DNA from: Solirubrobacter sp963792915 | GTDB taxonomy: Bacteria; Actinomycetota; Thermoleophilia; Solirubrobacterales; Solirubrobacteraceae | NCBI GenBank assembly: GCA_963792915.1 | Contig: CAWBYD010000006.1 | Coordinates: forward strand, 496,001 to 560,000 | Length of the DNA: 64,000 nt | Direction: 5' to 3' | Part shown: piece after piece, positions 8,294-15,356 of the stretch | Layout of the letters: every line of letters starts with the position of its first letter | How positions within the stretch are numbered: the stretch's first letter is position 1 | Position numbers and translations under genes: made by a program | Notes under the pieces: model-generated | What the model saw: only the letters and a program-made list of their open reading frames with translations | What the model was told of the DNA's origin: nothing | Database searches by the model: none

Positions 8294-9434
8294 GCTCGCG
8301 CAGCGCCGCCGCCAGGCGCTCGGTTGACTCCGCGTCGCGCAGCGTCACGCGCACGCACGCATCGTCGCCCCAGGCCGCGCCGGGCGCGGCGAACACGCGG
8401 TGCGCCGCGAGCCGCTCGGCGAGCGGGGGGCGCTGCGTGAGCCAGGCGTACGGACCGTGGCCGGGCGCGAGCTCGACGCCCGTGCCCTCGAGCGCCGCCG
8501 CCAGACGCTGACGCTCGGTCGCCACGCGGGCGCGCCGGCGGCGCACGAGCTCGCCGCCGTTCTCGGTCGCCCACAGCGCTCCCGCGAGCGCGGCCGCGCC
8601 GACGCCCAGGACCGGCGCCAAGCGTGCGGGCGGCAACCCCTCGGGCACCACCGCGTAGCCGATGCGGAAGCCGGCCATCGCGTGCGCCTTGGAGAACGAG
8701 CGCACGTGCAGCACGCGCGGGTGCTCGACCAGCGCGTCCTCGGCGTCGGGGAGAAAGCCCGCGAGCGCCTCGTCGAGCACCAGCCATTCGTGCTCGCCGA
8801 GCGCGGCGGCGAGCGCGCGCACGTCGGCGAGCGGCACGACCGCGCCCGTGGGGTCCGCGGGCCGCGCGAGCACCGTCACGCGCCGCCGCGGGGAGCCCGC
8901 GCCGCGCGCGCCGGCCCCGGGGGGCGGGCCCGCCGGGCCGGCGCCGGCCTGGTGCGGCGGAGCGTCGCCGGCGGCGCCGGGCGGGCTCGCCCTGCGGGCG
9001 GCGTCGAGCCGACCCGCCGAGCCGAGCGGCACCGGCGTCGCGCCCGCCTCCGCGATCAGGCCCGGCAGCGACAGCCAGCCCGGCCACTCGAGCGCGACCT
9101 CTCCGCCGGCGCACAGCGTCCGCAGCGCCGCGCGCAGGAGTTCGCCCGCGCCATGGCCGATCACCACGCGCGCCGGCTCCACGCCGTGGGCCGCCGCGAG
9201 CGCGGCGCGCAGCGGTCCCGCGTCCGGATACGCGTTGACCGCGCGCCGCAGCGCGAACGTCGCCGCATTGACGATCTCCGGATGCGGCGGCTCGTGCCAC
9301 GCCGCGCCGGAGAGGTCGAGCTCCGGCCTCGCCGCCACCTCGCGCGACGCGTCCCGCTGCGCGCGCAGCTCGCGCGAGATCTCCTCGGGCGTGAGTGGGT
9401 CGAACTGGCGGTAGTAGTCCAGGAACCGCCGCAT
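8286..9434 (-). CDS. PLP-dependent aminotransferase, histidinol-phosphate aminotransferase-like
   Basis: Fold-type I, class I/II aminotransferase of 382 aa. The PLP lysine lies in SFSKAHAMAGFRIGYAV and an upstream glycine motif is visible (VVIGHGAGELLRAALRTL). An Ala/Gly/Pro-rich insertion of about 30 residues (SPPGAAGDAPPHQAGAG onward) interrupts the domain between the small N-terminal part and RRRVTVLARPADPTG; it looks like a disordered loop. The fold resembles HisC and CobD, but there are no histidine or cobalamin genes nearby, so the substrate is unknown. The ATG overlaps the stop codon of the upstream membrane-protein gene by one base (TGATG). Confidence 0.78.
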   Translation of the reverse strand: MRRFLDYYRQFDPLTPEEISRELRAQRDASREVAARPELDLSGAAWHEPPHPEIVNAATFALRRAVNAYPDAGPLRAALAAAHGVEPARVVIGHGAGELLRAALRTLCAGGEVALEWPGWLSLPGLIAEAGATPVPLGSAGRLDAARRASPPGAAGDAPPHQAGAGPAGPPPGAGARGAGSPRRRVTVLARPADPTGAVVPLADVRALAAALGEHEWLVLDEALAGFLPDAEDALVEHPRVLHVRSFSKAHAMAGFRIGYAVVPEGLPPARLAPVLGVGAAALAGALWATENGGELVRRRRARVATERQRLAAALEGTGVELAPGHGPYAWLTQRPPLAERLAAHRVFAAPGAAWGDDACVRVTLRDAESTERLAAALRELS

Positions 9435-9907
9435 CAGTGCGGCGCCAGCGCGGGCGCCGGGCCCTTCACGATCAGAAACCAGAACGCGAAGACGGCGAGC
9501 GCGACGATCGCGGACGCGCCGAAGATCCGCGACAGCGCCCCCTCGCGCTGGTCGTGGCCCGCCGCGCGCCGTAGCAGCCGCCACACGCGGTCCAGGCGCG
9601 ACGCCACCGCCAGCGTCAGAAAGAGCGTCGCGAGGATGCCCGCGAAGGCGACCACGATCCCGAGCATGTTCGAGTCCGCCAGCGGCACCACCTGAGAGCC
9701 GACCCACAGCCAGCCGAGCGGCTGCGGCGCCCACACCGACAGGCACAGCAGCGTCTCCAGTGCCAGCACCGCGAAGGCGAGCACGGCGTCGGTGCGCCGG
9801 CGGCCCGCCCCACCGCGCTGCGGCGCCCGGCGGTAGCGCAGCGGCCCGGTGCCGGGCCGGCGGCCGATGAACAGTCCGCCGGTGTCGGTTGGGTCGTTCC
9901 GGGGCAT
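9434..9907 (-). CDS. Small membrane protein of unknown function
   Basis: 157-aa protein with a polar, Arg-rich N-terminus (about 1-38) and three predicted membrane helices: AVLALETLLCLSVWAP, MLGIVVAFAGILATLFLTLA and a C-terminal SAIVALAVFAFWFLIV. I do not recognise the family. It is transcribed ahead of the aminotransferase with a one-base stop/start overlap. A TATCCT box sits eight bases before the ATG on the minus strand, suggesting a leaderless transcript divergent from the gene at 9939. Confidence 0.65.
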   Translation of the reverse strand: MPRNDPTDTGGLFIGRRPGTGPLRYRRAPQRGGAGRRRTDAVLAFAVLALETLLCLSVWAPQPLGWLWVGSQVVPLADSNMLGIVVAFAGILATLFLTLAVASRLDRVWRLLRRAAGHDQREGALSRIFGASAIVALAVFAFWFLIVKGPAPALAPH

Positions 9908-9915
9908 CGCCAGCG

Positions 9916-9931
9916 AGGATAGGAGTACGCT
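9916..9931. promoter_or_regulatory. Back-to-back leaderless -10 boxes of a divergent gene pair
   Basis: On the minus strand TATCCT (9921-9916) is eight bases from the ATG at 9907. On the plus strand TACGCT (9926-9931) is seven bases from the GTG at 9939. Only four bases separate the two hexamers, so polymerases serving the two genes probably compete. Assignment rests on the TANNNT match and spacing only. Confidence 0.5.
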
Positions 9932-9938
9932 CGCAAGC

Positions 9939-10379
9939 GTGGTGCAGCTTCTCGCCCCGGTCGATGCGGTTGCCGCCCGGCGCCAGCTGCGCGCCCAGAT
10001 CGCGCGGCTCGAACGCGAGCTCGCCGAGACGCTCGCGACGACCTACCCAGCGATCGGCACGCCGCCGCATGGCGCCGGCGGCCGCCCGCGCGTGCTGGGG
10101 CTGGCGGAGCTCGAGGCGGCGCGCGACGCCCTCGCGGGCCGCGTGGCGACCGTGCAGCGTCGCCGGGCCGAGCAGGCGGTCCTTCAGGCCCAGGCGCGCG
10201 CGCGGCTCGCCGAGTTGCTGCGCGATCCCGCCGCCTACAAGGGCGCCGTGATCCGCAACGCCGACCTCGGCCTGCCCGGCTGCACGACGTACCGCGTGCT
10301 CCCGCGGCTCGGTCCGATCGGGCTGCTGACCGGCTGGTGGCGCGTCAAGGTCTCGTCGGGCTGCCCCTTAGCGGTTTGA
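9939..10379 (+). CDS. Coiled-coil protein of unknown function
   Basis: 146 aa from a GTG at 9939 (a second GTG follows directly at 9942). The open frame extends further upstream, but that would run into the divergent gene. Residues 8-90 are charged and heptad-like (ARRQLRAQIARLERELAETL; VATVQRRRAEQAVLQAQARA), then a short more globular C-terminus (LGLPGCTTYRVLPRLGPIG). No family recognised. The stop overlaps a TTG start of the next membrane-protein gene. Confidence 0.6.
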   Translation: MVQLLAPVDAVAARRQLRAQIARLERELAETLATTYPAIGTPPHGAGGRPRVLGLAELEAARDALAGRVATVQRRRAEQAVLQAQARARLAELLRDPAAYKGAVIRNADLGLPGCTTYRVLPRLGPIGLLTGWWRVKVSSGCPLAV

Positions 10380-10822
10380 GCCGCCATAACAAGCGCCCTC
10401 GCCGTGCGCACAGCACGCGGCCCCCGGTCCCTCCGCGGCCACCGCGCCAGACGCTCGCGCAGCGGATCGACGAGCGGCCCAAGCCGCCGTGGCATCCGTT
10501 CCCGCTGATCGAGCTCACGGTCCTGATCGGCATCGTGTGCCTCGTCGCCGGCTTCTTCACCCGCGACAGCAGCGGGGGCCGGACGCTGCTCGCGTTTGGG
10601 CTCGCGCTCGGCGCCGTCGGGGGACTCGACACCACGCTGCGCGAGCATTTCGCCGGCTATCGCAGCCACACGCTCGTGCTGGCCGCCTTCCCGGCGCTCG
10701 CCGTCGCCGTGATCACGGCGCTCGCGCGGGTCCCCGCGCCGCTGATCCTGCTCGCCGCGGGCGCCGTCTTCGTCGCGGCGTTCACGCTGCTGCGGCGCGC
10801 GTGGCAGCGCCACCACCCGTGA
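10376..10822 (+). CDS. Small integral membrane protein of unknown function
   Basis: Basic N-terminus (SRHNKRPRRAHSTRPP) and about four membrane helices: PLIELTVLIGIVCLVAGFF, TLLAFGLALGAVGGLDTTL, LVLAAFPALAVAVITALA and LILLAAGAVFVAAFTLL. The chosen start is the TTG at 10376, which overlaps the previous stop (TTGA); a GTG at 10337 in the same frame would add 13 residues and a 43-base overlap. No Shine-Dalgarno motif decides between them. Function not recognised. Confidence 0.55.
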   Translation: MSRHNKRPRRAHSTRPPVPPRPPRQTLAQRIDERPKPPWHPFPLIELTVLIGIVCLVAGFFTRDSSGGRTLLAFGLALGAVGGLDTTLREHFAGYRSHTLVLAAFPALAVAVITALARVPAPLILLAAGAVFVAAFTLLRRAWQRHHP

Positions 10823-10840
10823 GCCCTATCATGCCGCCGC

Positions 10841-11278
10841 GTGTCGGCTGAGAAGCGCATGCGGCTGCGGGGGCTGCACCATGTCACGGCGATCTGCCGC
10901 GACCTGGACCGGACGATCGCGTTCTATCGCGACACGCTCGGGCTCGGCATCGCCCGCGACGGCATGTCCGACGACGACCCGGACGCCCGCCACGTGTGGT
11001 TCGCGATCGACGACGGCACGTTCGTGAGCTTCCTGCACTACCCGGACATGCCCGAGGGCGTGGTCGGCGTCGGCTCGACGCACCACTTCGCCCTGCGCGT
11101 CGACTCCGCATCCGAGCAGGAGGCATGGCGCGACTACCTGCGCCAGCGCGGGCTCCACTGCACCGACGTCCTGGACCGTGGCGCGTTCCGCTCGATCTAT
11201 GTCCGCGATCCCGACGGGCACATCGTCGAGATCGCCACGCGCGGTCCGGGCTTCGGAGCCGGCGAGCCGCCCGCGTAA
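10841..11278 (+). CDS. VOC-superfamily (glyoxalase/extradiol dioxygenase-like) protein
   Basis: 145-aa metal-dependent vicinal oxygen chelate protein with two beta-alpha-beta-beta-beta modules. Likely metal ligands are His in LRGLHHVTAIC, His in GSTHHFALRV and Glu in GHIVEIATRG. The DPDGH turn near the C-terminus is typical of the family. It could be a dioxygenase, lyase or isomerase; the context does not help. GTG start with TATCAT eight bases upstream (10827-10832), consistent with a leaderless transcript. Confidence 0.82.
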   Translation: MSAEKRMRLRGLHHVTAICRDLDRTIAFYRDTLGLGIARDGMSDDDPDARHVWFAIDDGTFVSFLHYPDMPEGVVGVGSTHHFALRVDSASEQEAWRDYLRQRGLHCTDVLDRGAFRSIYVRDPDGHIVEIATRGPGFGAGEPPA

Positions 11279-11304
11279 CGAGCTGACTCGCCGGCCCCGC
11301 TGCT

Positions 11305-11628
11305 TTAGGCCGTCTCGATCTCTCCGAGTCGTTCCGCGAGCTCTCTGCGCTGACGCACCGTCATCGAGCCGATCGTCTTCGTCTCGAGCATCGGGATCGA
11401 CGTGAGGAACTTGCGGCAGCGATGGCGTCCCCAGCGGTGCTGGCTCATCAGCAGATCACCGATGCTCATGCTCTGCGCCTCCCACGGGCACTCGAGCACG
11501 ATCCCGGCCACTTCCGCCTCGCCGTCCGCCACCTGACGCTTGAGCTCGGCGCGCGCCAGGCGCACGCGATTGGCCTGCGCGAGCGCCCGCAGGTGCTGTG
11601 GTGCAGGTGCTGTCGCAGTTGCTGTCAT
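11305..11628 (-). CDS. Integration host factor of the actinobacterial mIHF type
   Basis: Nucleoid-associated DNA-binding protein, 107 aa. The conserved core is recognised: LRALAQANRVRLARAELKRQ, then a helix-two-turn-helix-like part (MSIGDLLMSQHRWGRHRCRK, FLTSIPMLETKTIGSMTVRQ, RRELAERL). The chosen ATG at 11628 has a strong Shine-Dalgarno site (GGGGAGG) at the right distance; an in-frame start at 11685 is less likely. mIHF proteins bend or compact DNA and affect chromosome organisation. A possible promoter lies about 180 bases upstream, giving an unusually long leader. Confidence 0.85.
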   Translation of the reverse strand: MTATATAPAPQHLRALAQANRVRLARAELKRQVADGEAEVAGIVLECPWEAQSMSIGDLLMSQHRWGRHRCRKFLTSIPMLETKTIGSMTVRQRRELAERLGEIETA

Positions 11629-11907
11629 CGAACCTCCCCGGCTATCTCCCGCCCTCCCCTCGGAGGGTGTCGTCGTGATGTGCAAGTGGTCGTGGCCGAG
11701 CGCAGGCAGACCTCGGGGCGACCGCCACCCACGCGCCCGACAGCGCGTTGTGTGACCGCTCCGTGTCCCAACTTCCCCGAGGCTGCGAATCGCTCGACCG
11801 CGGCCAGCAGGCTAGCCTCGATTTACCCCGCTGGGCAACGCTCAACCACCCTCCGCCCTCGCAAAGAGCACCGAAATTCGACTGCAGGTATCCATCCGGT
11901 GAATCTG
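11629..11907 (-). promoter_or_regulatory. Upstream region of the mIHF gene with candidate promoter
   Basis: 279 bases without a convincing gene. On the minus strand TTGCCC (11838-11833) and TAGCCT (11814-11809) are 18 bases apart, a fair sigma-70-type pair. Transcription from there would give a leader of about 175 bases before the mIHF ATG. I see no recognised riboswitch in it. Confidence 0.4.
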
Positions 11908-13143
11908 CTACGGAAGTGGCCCATGCTCGGCCTCGAAATTCTGCTTGACGTTTCCGAACGCGGCCAGCGCGCGGTCCAGCACGGCGCGCTCGTGGGTCGC
12001 CATCACGCTCGTGCGCAGCAGCGCGCCGCCGGGCGGGACGGCGGGATGGATGGCGACGTTGACGTAGACCCCGGCGTCGTAGAGCGCGCGCCACAGCAGC
12101 ACGGCCTTCCAGTCGTCGCCGACCACCACCGGCACGATCGGCGTGATCGTCGGCTGCCCCTCGACGACCTGGAAGCCCAGCTCGCGCAACCCGCGGTTGA
12201 GGTAGCGCGCGTTGTCGAGCACCTTGGCGAACAGCTGCGGCCCCTCGGGCGAGCGGATGATCCGCAGCGCGGCCAGCGCGGCGCCGACCGCGGCCGGGAC
12301 GTTGGAGGCCGTGAACAGGAACGCGCGTGAGGAGATGCGCAGGAAGTCGATGACCTCGTGCGAGCCGGCGATGAAGCCGCCGCAGGAGGCGAGCGACTTC
12401 GAGAACGTGCCCATCCGCAGGTCGACGTCGGCCTCGACGCCGAACAGCTCGGCCGTGCCCGCCCCGCGCGCGCCCATCACGCCCGCCGCGTGCGCCTCGT
12501 CGACCATCAGGCGGGCGCCGTAGGCCTTCGTGAGCTCGACGATCTCCGGGAGCGGCGCGATGTCGCCCTCCATCGAGAAGACGCCGTCGACGACCACGAG
12601 GACGCCCCCGCCGTCCTCGACGGAGCGCTCGAGCATCTTCTCGAGCTTGTCGAGCCGGTTGTGGCGGAAGGGGCGCAGCTTGGCGCGCGAGAGCAGGCAG
12701 CCGTCGAGGATCGAGGCGTGGTCGCCCGAGTCGGCGATCACCGTGTCCCCGGGCGCCAGGATCGTGCCGAGCGTGCCGACGTTGGCCTGGTGGCCGGTCG
12801 AGAAGACGATCGCCTCCTCCGTGCCCATCCACTCCGCCAGCTCGCGCTCGAGCTCGAGGTGCAGGTCCAGCGTGCCGTTGAGCAGCCGCGAGCCGGTCAG
12901 CCCGGTGCCGTAGCGGTCCAGCGCGTCGCGCGCGGCCTGGTTGACGCGCGGGTCCGCGGTCAGGCCGAGGTAGTTGTTCGAGCCGAGCATGATGCGCTCG
13001 GCTCCCTCCATCTCCACCACGGGCCCGGCCGGACCCTCCAGGCGGCGGAAGTACGGCAGCACGTCGGCCTCACGGGCGGCGCGCAGCTGCTCTGAGCGCT
13101 CGTGCCCGCGGACCTTGGCGAAGACGTCGATGGCAGTCGGCAT
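11908..13143 (-). CDS. Alpha-oxoamine synthase, serine palmitoyltransferase-like
   Basis: 411-aa PLP enzyme that condenses an amino acid with an acyl thioester. PLP lysine in GTFSKSLASCGGF; His-stacking motif in DSGDHASILDGC; Asp in DEAHAAGVMG. Several stretches match serine palmitoyltransferases better than glycine C-acetyltransferase or BioF as I recall them: YGTGLTGSRLLNGTLDLH, FRHNRLDKLE, GVFSMEGDIAPLPE, SSRAFLFTASNVP and DAGVYVNVAIHPAVPPGGAL. If so, it makes 3-ketosphinganine from serine and a long-chain acyl donor. The ATG lies only 15 bases from the divergent GNAT start, and an FA2H-like gene follows that gene, which supports the sphingolipid reading. Glycine C-acetyltransferase is the main alternative. 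Confidence 0.8.
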   Translation of the reverse strand: MPTAIDVFAKVRGHERSEQLRAAREADVLPYFRRLEGPAGPVVEMEGAERIMLGSNNYLGLTADPRVNQAARDALDRYGTGLTGSRLLNGTLDLHLELERELAEWMGTEEAIVFSTGHQANVGTLGTILAPGDTVIADSGDHASILDGCLLSRAKLRPFRHNRLDKLEKMLERSVEDGGGVLVVVDGVFSMEGDIAPLPEIVELTKAYGARLMVDEAHAAGVMGARGAGTAELFGVEADVDLRMGTFSKSLASCGGFIAGSHEVIDFLRISSRAFLFTASNVPAAVGAALAALRIIRSPEGPQLFAKVLDNARYLNRGLRELGFQVVEGQPTITPIVPVVVGDDWKAVLLWRALYDAGVYVNVAIHPAVPPGGALLRTSVMATHERAVLDRALAAFGNVKQNFEAEHGPLP

Positions 13144-13144
13144 G

Positions 13145-13150
13145 TAGGGT
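13145..13150 (+). promoter_or_regulatory. TAGGGT -10 box for the GNAT-like gene
   Basis: TAGGGT ends eight bases before the GTG at 13159, the spacing of a leaderless transcript. The same hexamer stands before the FA2H-like gene (14304) and the hydroxyacyl-CoA dehydrogenase gene (40472). It lies between two divergent start codons that are only 15 bases apart. Confidence 0.5.
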
Positions 13151-13158
13151 CCGTCTCC

Positions 13159-14283
13159 GTGAGCGTGGTCGTCCGTCCCGTCTCGTCGCGACGGGACAAG
13201 CGGGAGTTCATCGAGCTCCCTTACCGCCTGCACTCTACCTCCGGGGTGTGGGTCCCTCCGCTGCGCCTGGAGCGCTGGCTGTTCCTGATGCGCAGCCAGA
13301 ACGCGTTCTTCTCGCACGGGGACGCGCAGCTGTTCCTGGCCGAGCGCGACGGGCGCGTCGTCGGGCGGATCAGCGCCCAGCACGACGACAACTTCAACGC
13401 GTTCCATCACAACCGCTGGGGGATGTTCGGGTTCCTCGAGTTCGAGGACGCGCCGGACATCCTGCCGCCGCTGCTGGACGCGGCGCGCGACTGGCTGCGC
13501 GCCCGCCGCTGCGACCACATGATCGGCCCGATGGACTTCACGCTGCTCGACGAGTGCGGCGTGATGCTCGAGGGCTTCGAGCGCGAGCCGATGATCAAGC
13601 AGCCCTGGCATCCGCGCTACTACCAGGCGCGCTGCGAGGAGGCCGGCCTGGCGAAGGAGATGGACCTGCTGATGTACGAGCTGGTGATCTCCGACCGCTC
13701 GAAGATCCTGCCGGTCGTGTTCAAGCTGGCCGCGGAGGTCGAGCCGCGCCACGGGATCAGGATCCGGCGCATGTCGCGGCGCTCGCTGCGGCGCGACATG
13801 GACCGCTTCGCCGAGGTCTACAACTCGGCCTGGAGCGAGAACTGGGGCTTCGTGCCCTACGGCAAGCGCGACCTGGACGTCTACGCCCAGGAGCTGCAGC
13901 TGGTGTTCGACCGCAACTGGTTCATGGTCGCCGAGACCGCCGACGGCGACACGGCGGCGGTCGCCATCACGGTGCCCGACGTCAACCAGGTGCTCAAGAA
14001 GATGAACGGCCGGCTGCTCCCGCTCGGGTGGTGGCACTTCCTGCGCAAGGCGAAGACGATCGACCGCGTGCGCGTGGGCTTCCTCGGCGTCAAGCCGTCC
14101 TACCAGCACACGGGCGTGGCGGCCGCGCTGTACGTCGAGCACTTCGACACCGCGACCCGCGCGCCCCAGAAGTGGGGGGAGATGGGCTGGATCCTGGAGA
14201 CCAACCGCAACATGAACCGGGCGATGGAGGCGATGGGCGGACGGGTCGTCCGGCGCTACCGGGTGTACGGTCAGCCCCTTTGA
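13159..14283 (+). CDS. GNAT-fold N-acyltransferase, candidate bacterial ceramide synthase
   Basis: 374-aa protein with two GNAT-like halves (AQLFLAERDGRVVGRISAQH; DRVRVGFLGVKPSYQHTGVA). Conserved blocks include WGMFGFLEFEDAPDILPPLL, MIGPMDFTLLDECGVMLEGF, MIKQPWHPRYY and NWGFVPYG. From memory, this pattern occurs in proteins annotated as N-acetyltransferase beside bacterial serine palmitoyltransferases, and the ceramide synthase of Caulobacter (bCerS) belongs to such a group. I infer N-acylation of a sphingoid base. Start: GTG at 13159 (or 13165), set by the TAGGGT box; longer versions would run into the divergent gene. A generic GNAT role remains possible. Confidence 0.65.
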   Translation: MSVVVRPVSSRRDKREFIELPYRLHSTSGVWVPPLRLERWLFLMRSQNAFFSHGDAQLFLAERDGRVVGRISAQHDDNFNAFHHNRWGMFGFLEFEDAPDILPPLLDAARDWLRARRCDHMIGPMDFTLLDECGVMLEGFEREPMIKQPWHPRYYQARCEEAGLAKEMDLLMYELVISDRSKILPVVFKLAAEVEPRHGIRIRRMSRRSLRRDMDRFAEVYNSAWSENWGFVPYGKRDLDVYAQELQLVFDRNWFMVAETADGDTAAVAITVPDVNQVLKKMNGRLLPLGWWHFLRKAKTIDRVRVGFLGVKPSYQHTGVAAALYVEHFDTATRAPQKWGEMGWILETNRNMNRAMEAMGGRVVRRYRVYGQPL

Positions 14284-14309
14284 AGTTAGGCCGCCCGAAT
14301 TTGTAGGGT
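14280..14309 (+). promoter_or_regulatory. Promoter of the FA2H-like gene
   Basis: TTGAAG (14280-14285) and TAGGGT (14304-14309) are 18 bases apart, and the ATG follows seven bases later. The -35 box overlaps the stop codon of the preceding GNAT-like gene, so the hydroxylase can be expressed independently and probably without a leader. Confidence 0.55.
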
Positions 14310-14316
14310 TTGGGAC

Positions 14317-14931
14317 ATGGACCGTACGGAGCTGCTGAAGGCGTCGCCGCCGATGTTCAAGTCGGGACTGCTGGACCGTTTCACCCGCGTCCATCACTAC
14401 GTGCCAGTGGTGATCTTCTTCCCGGCGATCGTGCTGCTGTTCGCGACCGCGCTGGGCCGCATGGGACTGCTCGAGTCGGTCGGCTACGCCGCCGGCGGAT
14501 ACGCGCTGTGGACGCTCGCCGAGTACTGGATCCACCGTGTGATCTTCCACTTCGAGCCCGAGGACGGGTTCGGCGCGCGCGTGCACTGGATGGTCCACGG
14601 CGTGCATCACGACCACCCCAACGACCCGCTGCGGCTGGTCATGCCGCCCGCCGCCTCGGTGCCGCTGGCGCTCGTGTTCTACGCGGCGTTCTGGGTGCTC
14701 CTGGGCGCCGACCGCGCGACGGCGTTCGGCGCCGGGTTCCTCGCGGGCTACCTGGCCTACGACATGATCCACTACCACCTGCACCACCACACGCCGCGCA
14801 CACGGCTGGGCCGCTGGCTGCGCGAGCTGCACATGCGCCACCACTTCCAGGACGACGAGCGCGGCTTCGGAATCAGCGCCCCGTACTGGGATCGGGTGTT
14901 CGGGACCATGCACGTCCGGCGCGGTCGATAG
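14317..14931 (+). CDS. Fatty acid hydroxylase superfamily protein, FA2H-like (ceramide 2-hydroxylase candidate)
   Basis: 204-aa membrane di-iron hydroxylase. The histidine boxes are complete: EYWIHRVIFHFEP, HWMVHGVHHDHPNDPLRLV, YDMIHYHLHHH and LHMRHHFQDD. The block HGVHHDHPNDPLRLVMPP closely resembles the signature of eukaryotic FA2H/Scs7 enzymes, which 2-hydroxylate the acyl chain of ceramides. Four hydrophobic segments surround the boxes (VVIFFPAIVLLFATALG, VPLALVFYAAFWVLLGA). Next to a serine-palmitoyltransferase-like and a ceramide-synthase-like gene, a role on sphingolipids is the simplest reading. A hydroxylase of carotenoids or other lipids is the alternative. Confidence 0.82.
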   Translation: MDRTELLKASPPMFKSGLLDRFTRVHHYVPVVIFFPAIVLLFATALGRMGLLESVGYAAGGYALWTLAEYWIHRVIFHFEPEDGFGARVHWMVHGVHHDHPNDPLRLVMPPAASVPLALVFYAAFWVLLGADRATAFGAGFLAGYLAYDMIHYHLHHHTPRTRLGRWLRELHMRHHFQDDERGFGISAPYWDRVFGTMHVRRGR

Positions 14932-14942
14932 CCTCTGTCGGA

Positions 14943-15221
14943 GTGGTCGAAGACGACGCAGAGGTCGATGGCGAGGTCGTAGACGGGCTGCCCGTCGTCG
15001 CCGAGTCGGTCGTGATCGAGGAGCGCGGGGCGCCCTCCCTGCCCGCGGTGCAGGTCGCCGCACTCGCCGCCACGGGGTTCGTCGCCGGCGCCGCGACCGT
15101 CGCGGTCGTCACCCGCCACCGGACCCGCAAGGCGGCGAAGAAGCGCAGGAAGAACGCGATCGGCGAGATCGTGTCCTCGAACTCGTTCCTGATCGACGTC
15201 CACCTGCTGCGCCGGGATTGA
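14943..15221 (+). CDS. Small single-pass membrane protein
   Basis: 92 aa starting at GTG 14943, eight bases after TAGCCT (14929-14934), a -10 box that contains the stop codon of the preceding hydroxylase gene. It has an acidic N-terminus (VVEDDAEVDGEVVDGLP), one membrane helix (VAALAATGFVAGAATVAVV), a strongly basic cluster (RHRTRKAAKKRRK) and a hydrophobic C-terminal stretch. No family recognised; its place suggests a link to the lipid genes upstream. Confidence 0.5.
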   Translation: MVEDDAEVDGEVVDGLPVVAESVVIEERGAPSLPAVQVAALAATGFVAGAATVAVVTRHRTRKAAKKRRKNAIGEIVSSNSFLIDVHLLRRD

Positions 15222-15230
15222 GCGCGCCGG

Positions 15231-15299
15231 CGGCGAGCCCGCGCGGGGCGGGCGCGCGCGCGCCGCGGCGATGCGGCGAGCGCGCGCGGGGCGGGCGCG
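15231..15299. repeat. GC-only direct repeat
   Basis: A unit of about 26 bases (core GCGCGGGGCGGGCGCG at 15241-15256 and 15284-15299) occurs twice, 43 bases apart, in the stretch between the small membrane protein and the glycosylase gene. Nothing coding is seen in it. Confidence 0.6.
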
Positions 15300-15356
15300 G
15301 CTCACCGTCAGGTCGCGGACCGTGACGGCCGCTCCCGGCGTCCGGTCGCGGACACC

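Noticed and set aside
11642..12832. Minus-strand frame overlapping the PLP-enzyme gene
   Set aside because: Out of frame with the conserved PLP enzyme.
13144..15063. N-terminal extension of the PLP-enzyme frame to 15063
   Set aside because: The extension is antisense to the GNAT and hydroxylase genes; ATG 13143 starts the conserved protein.
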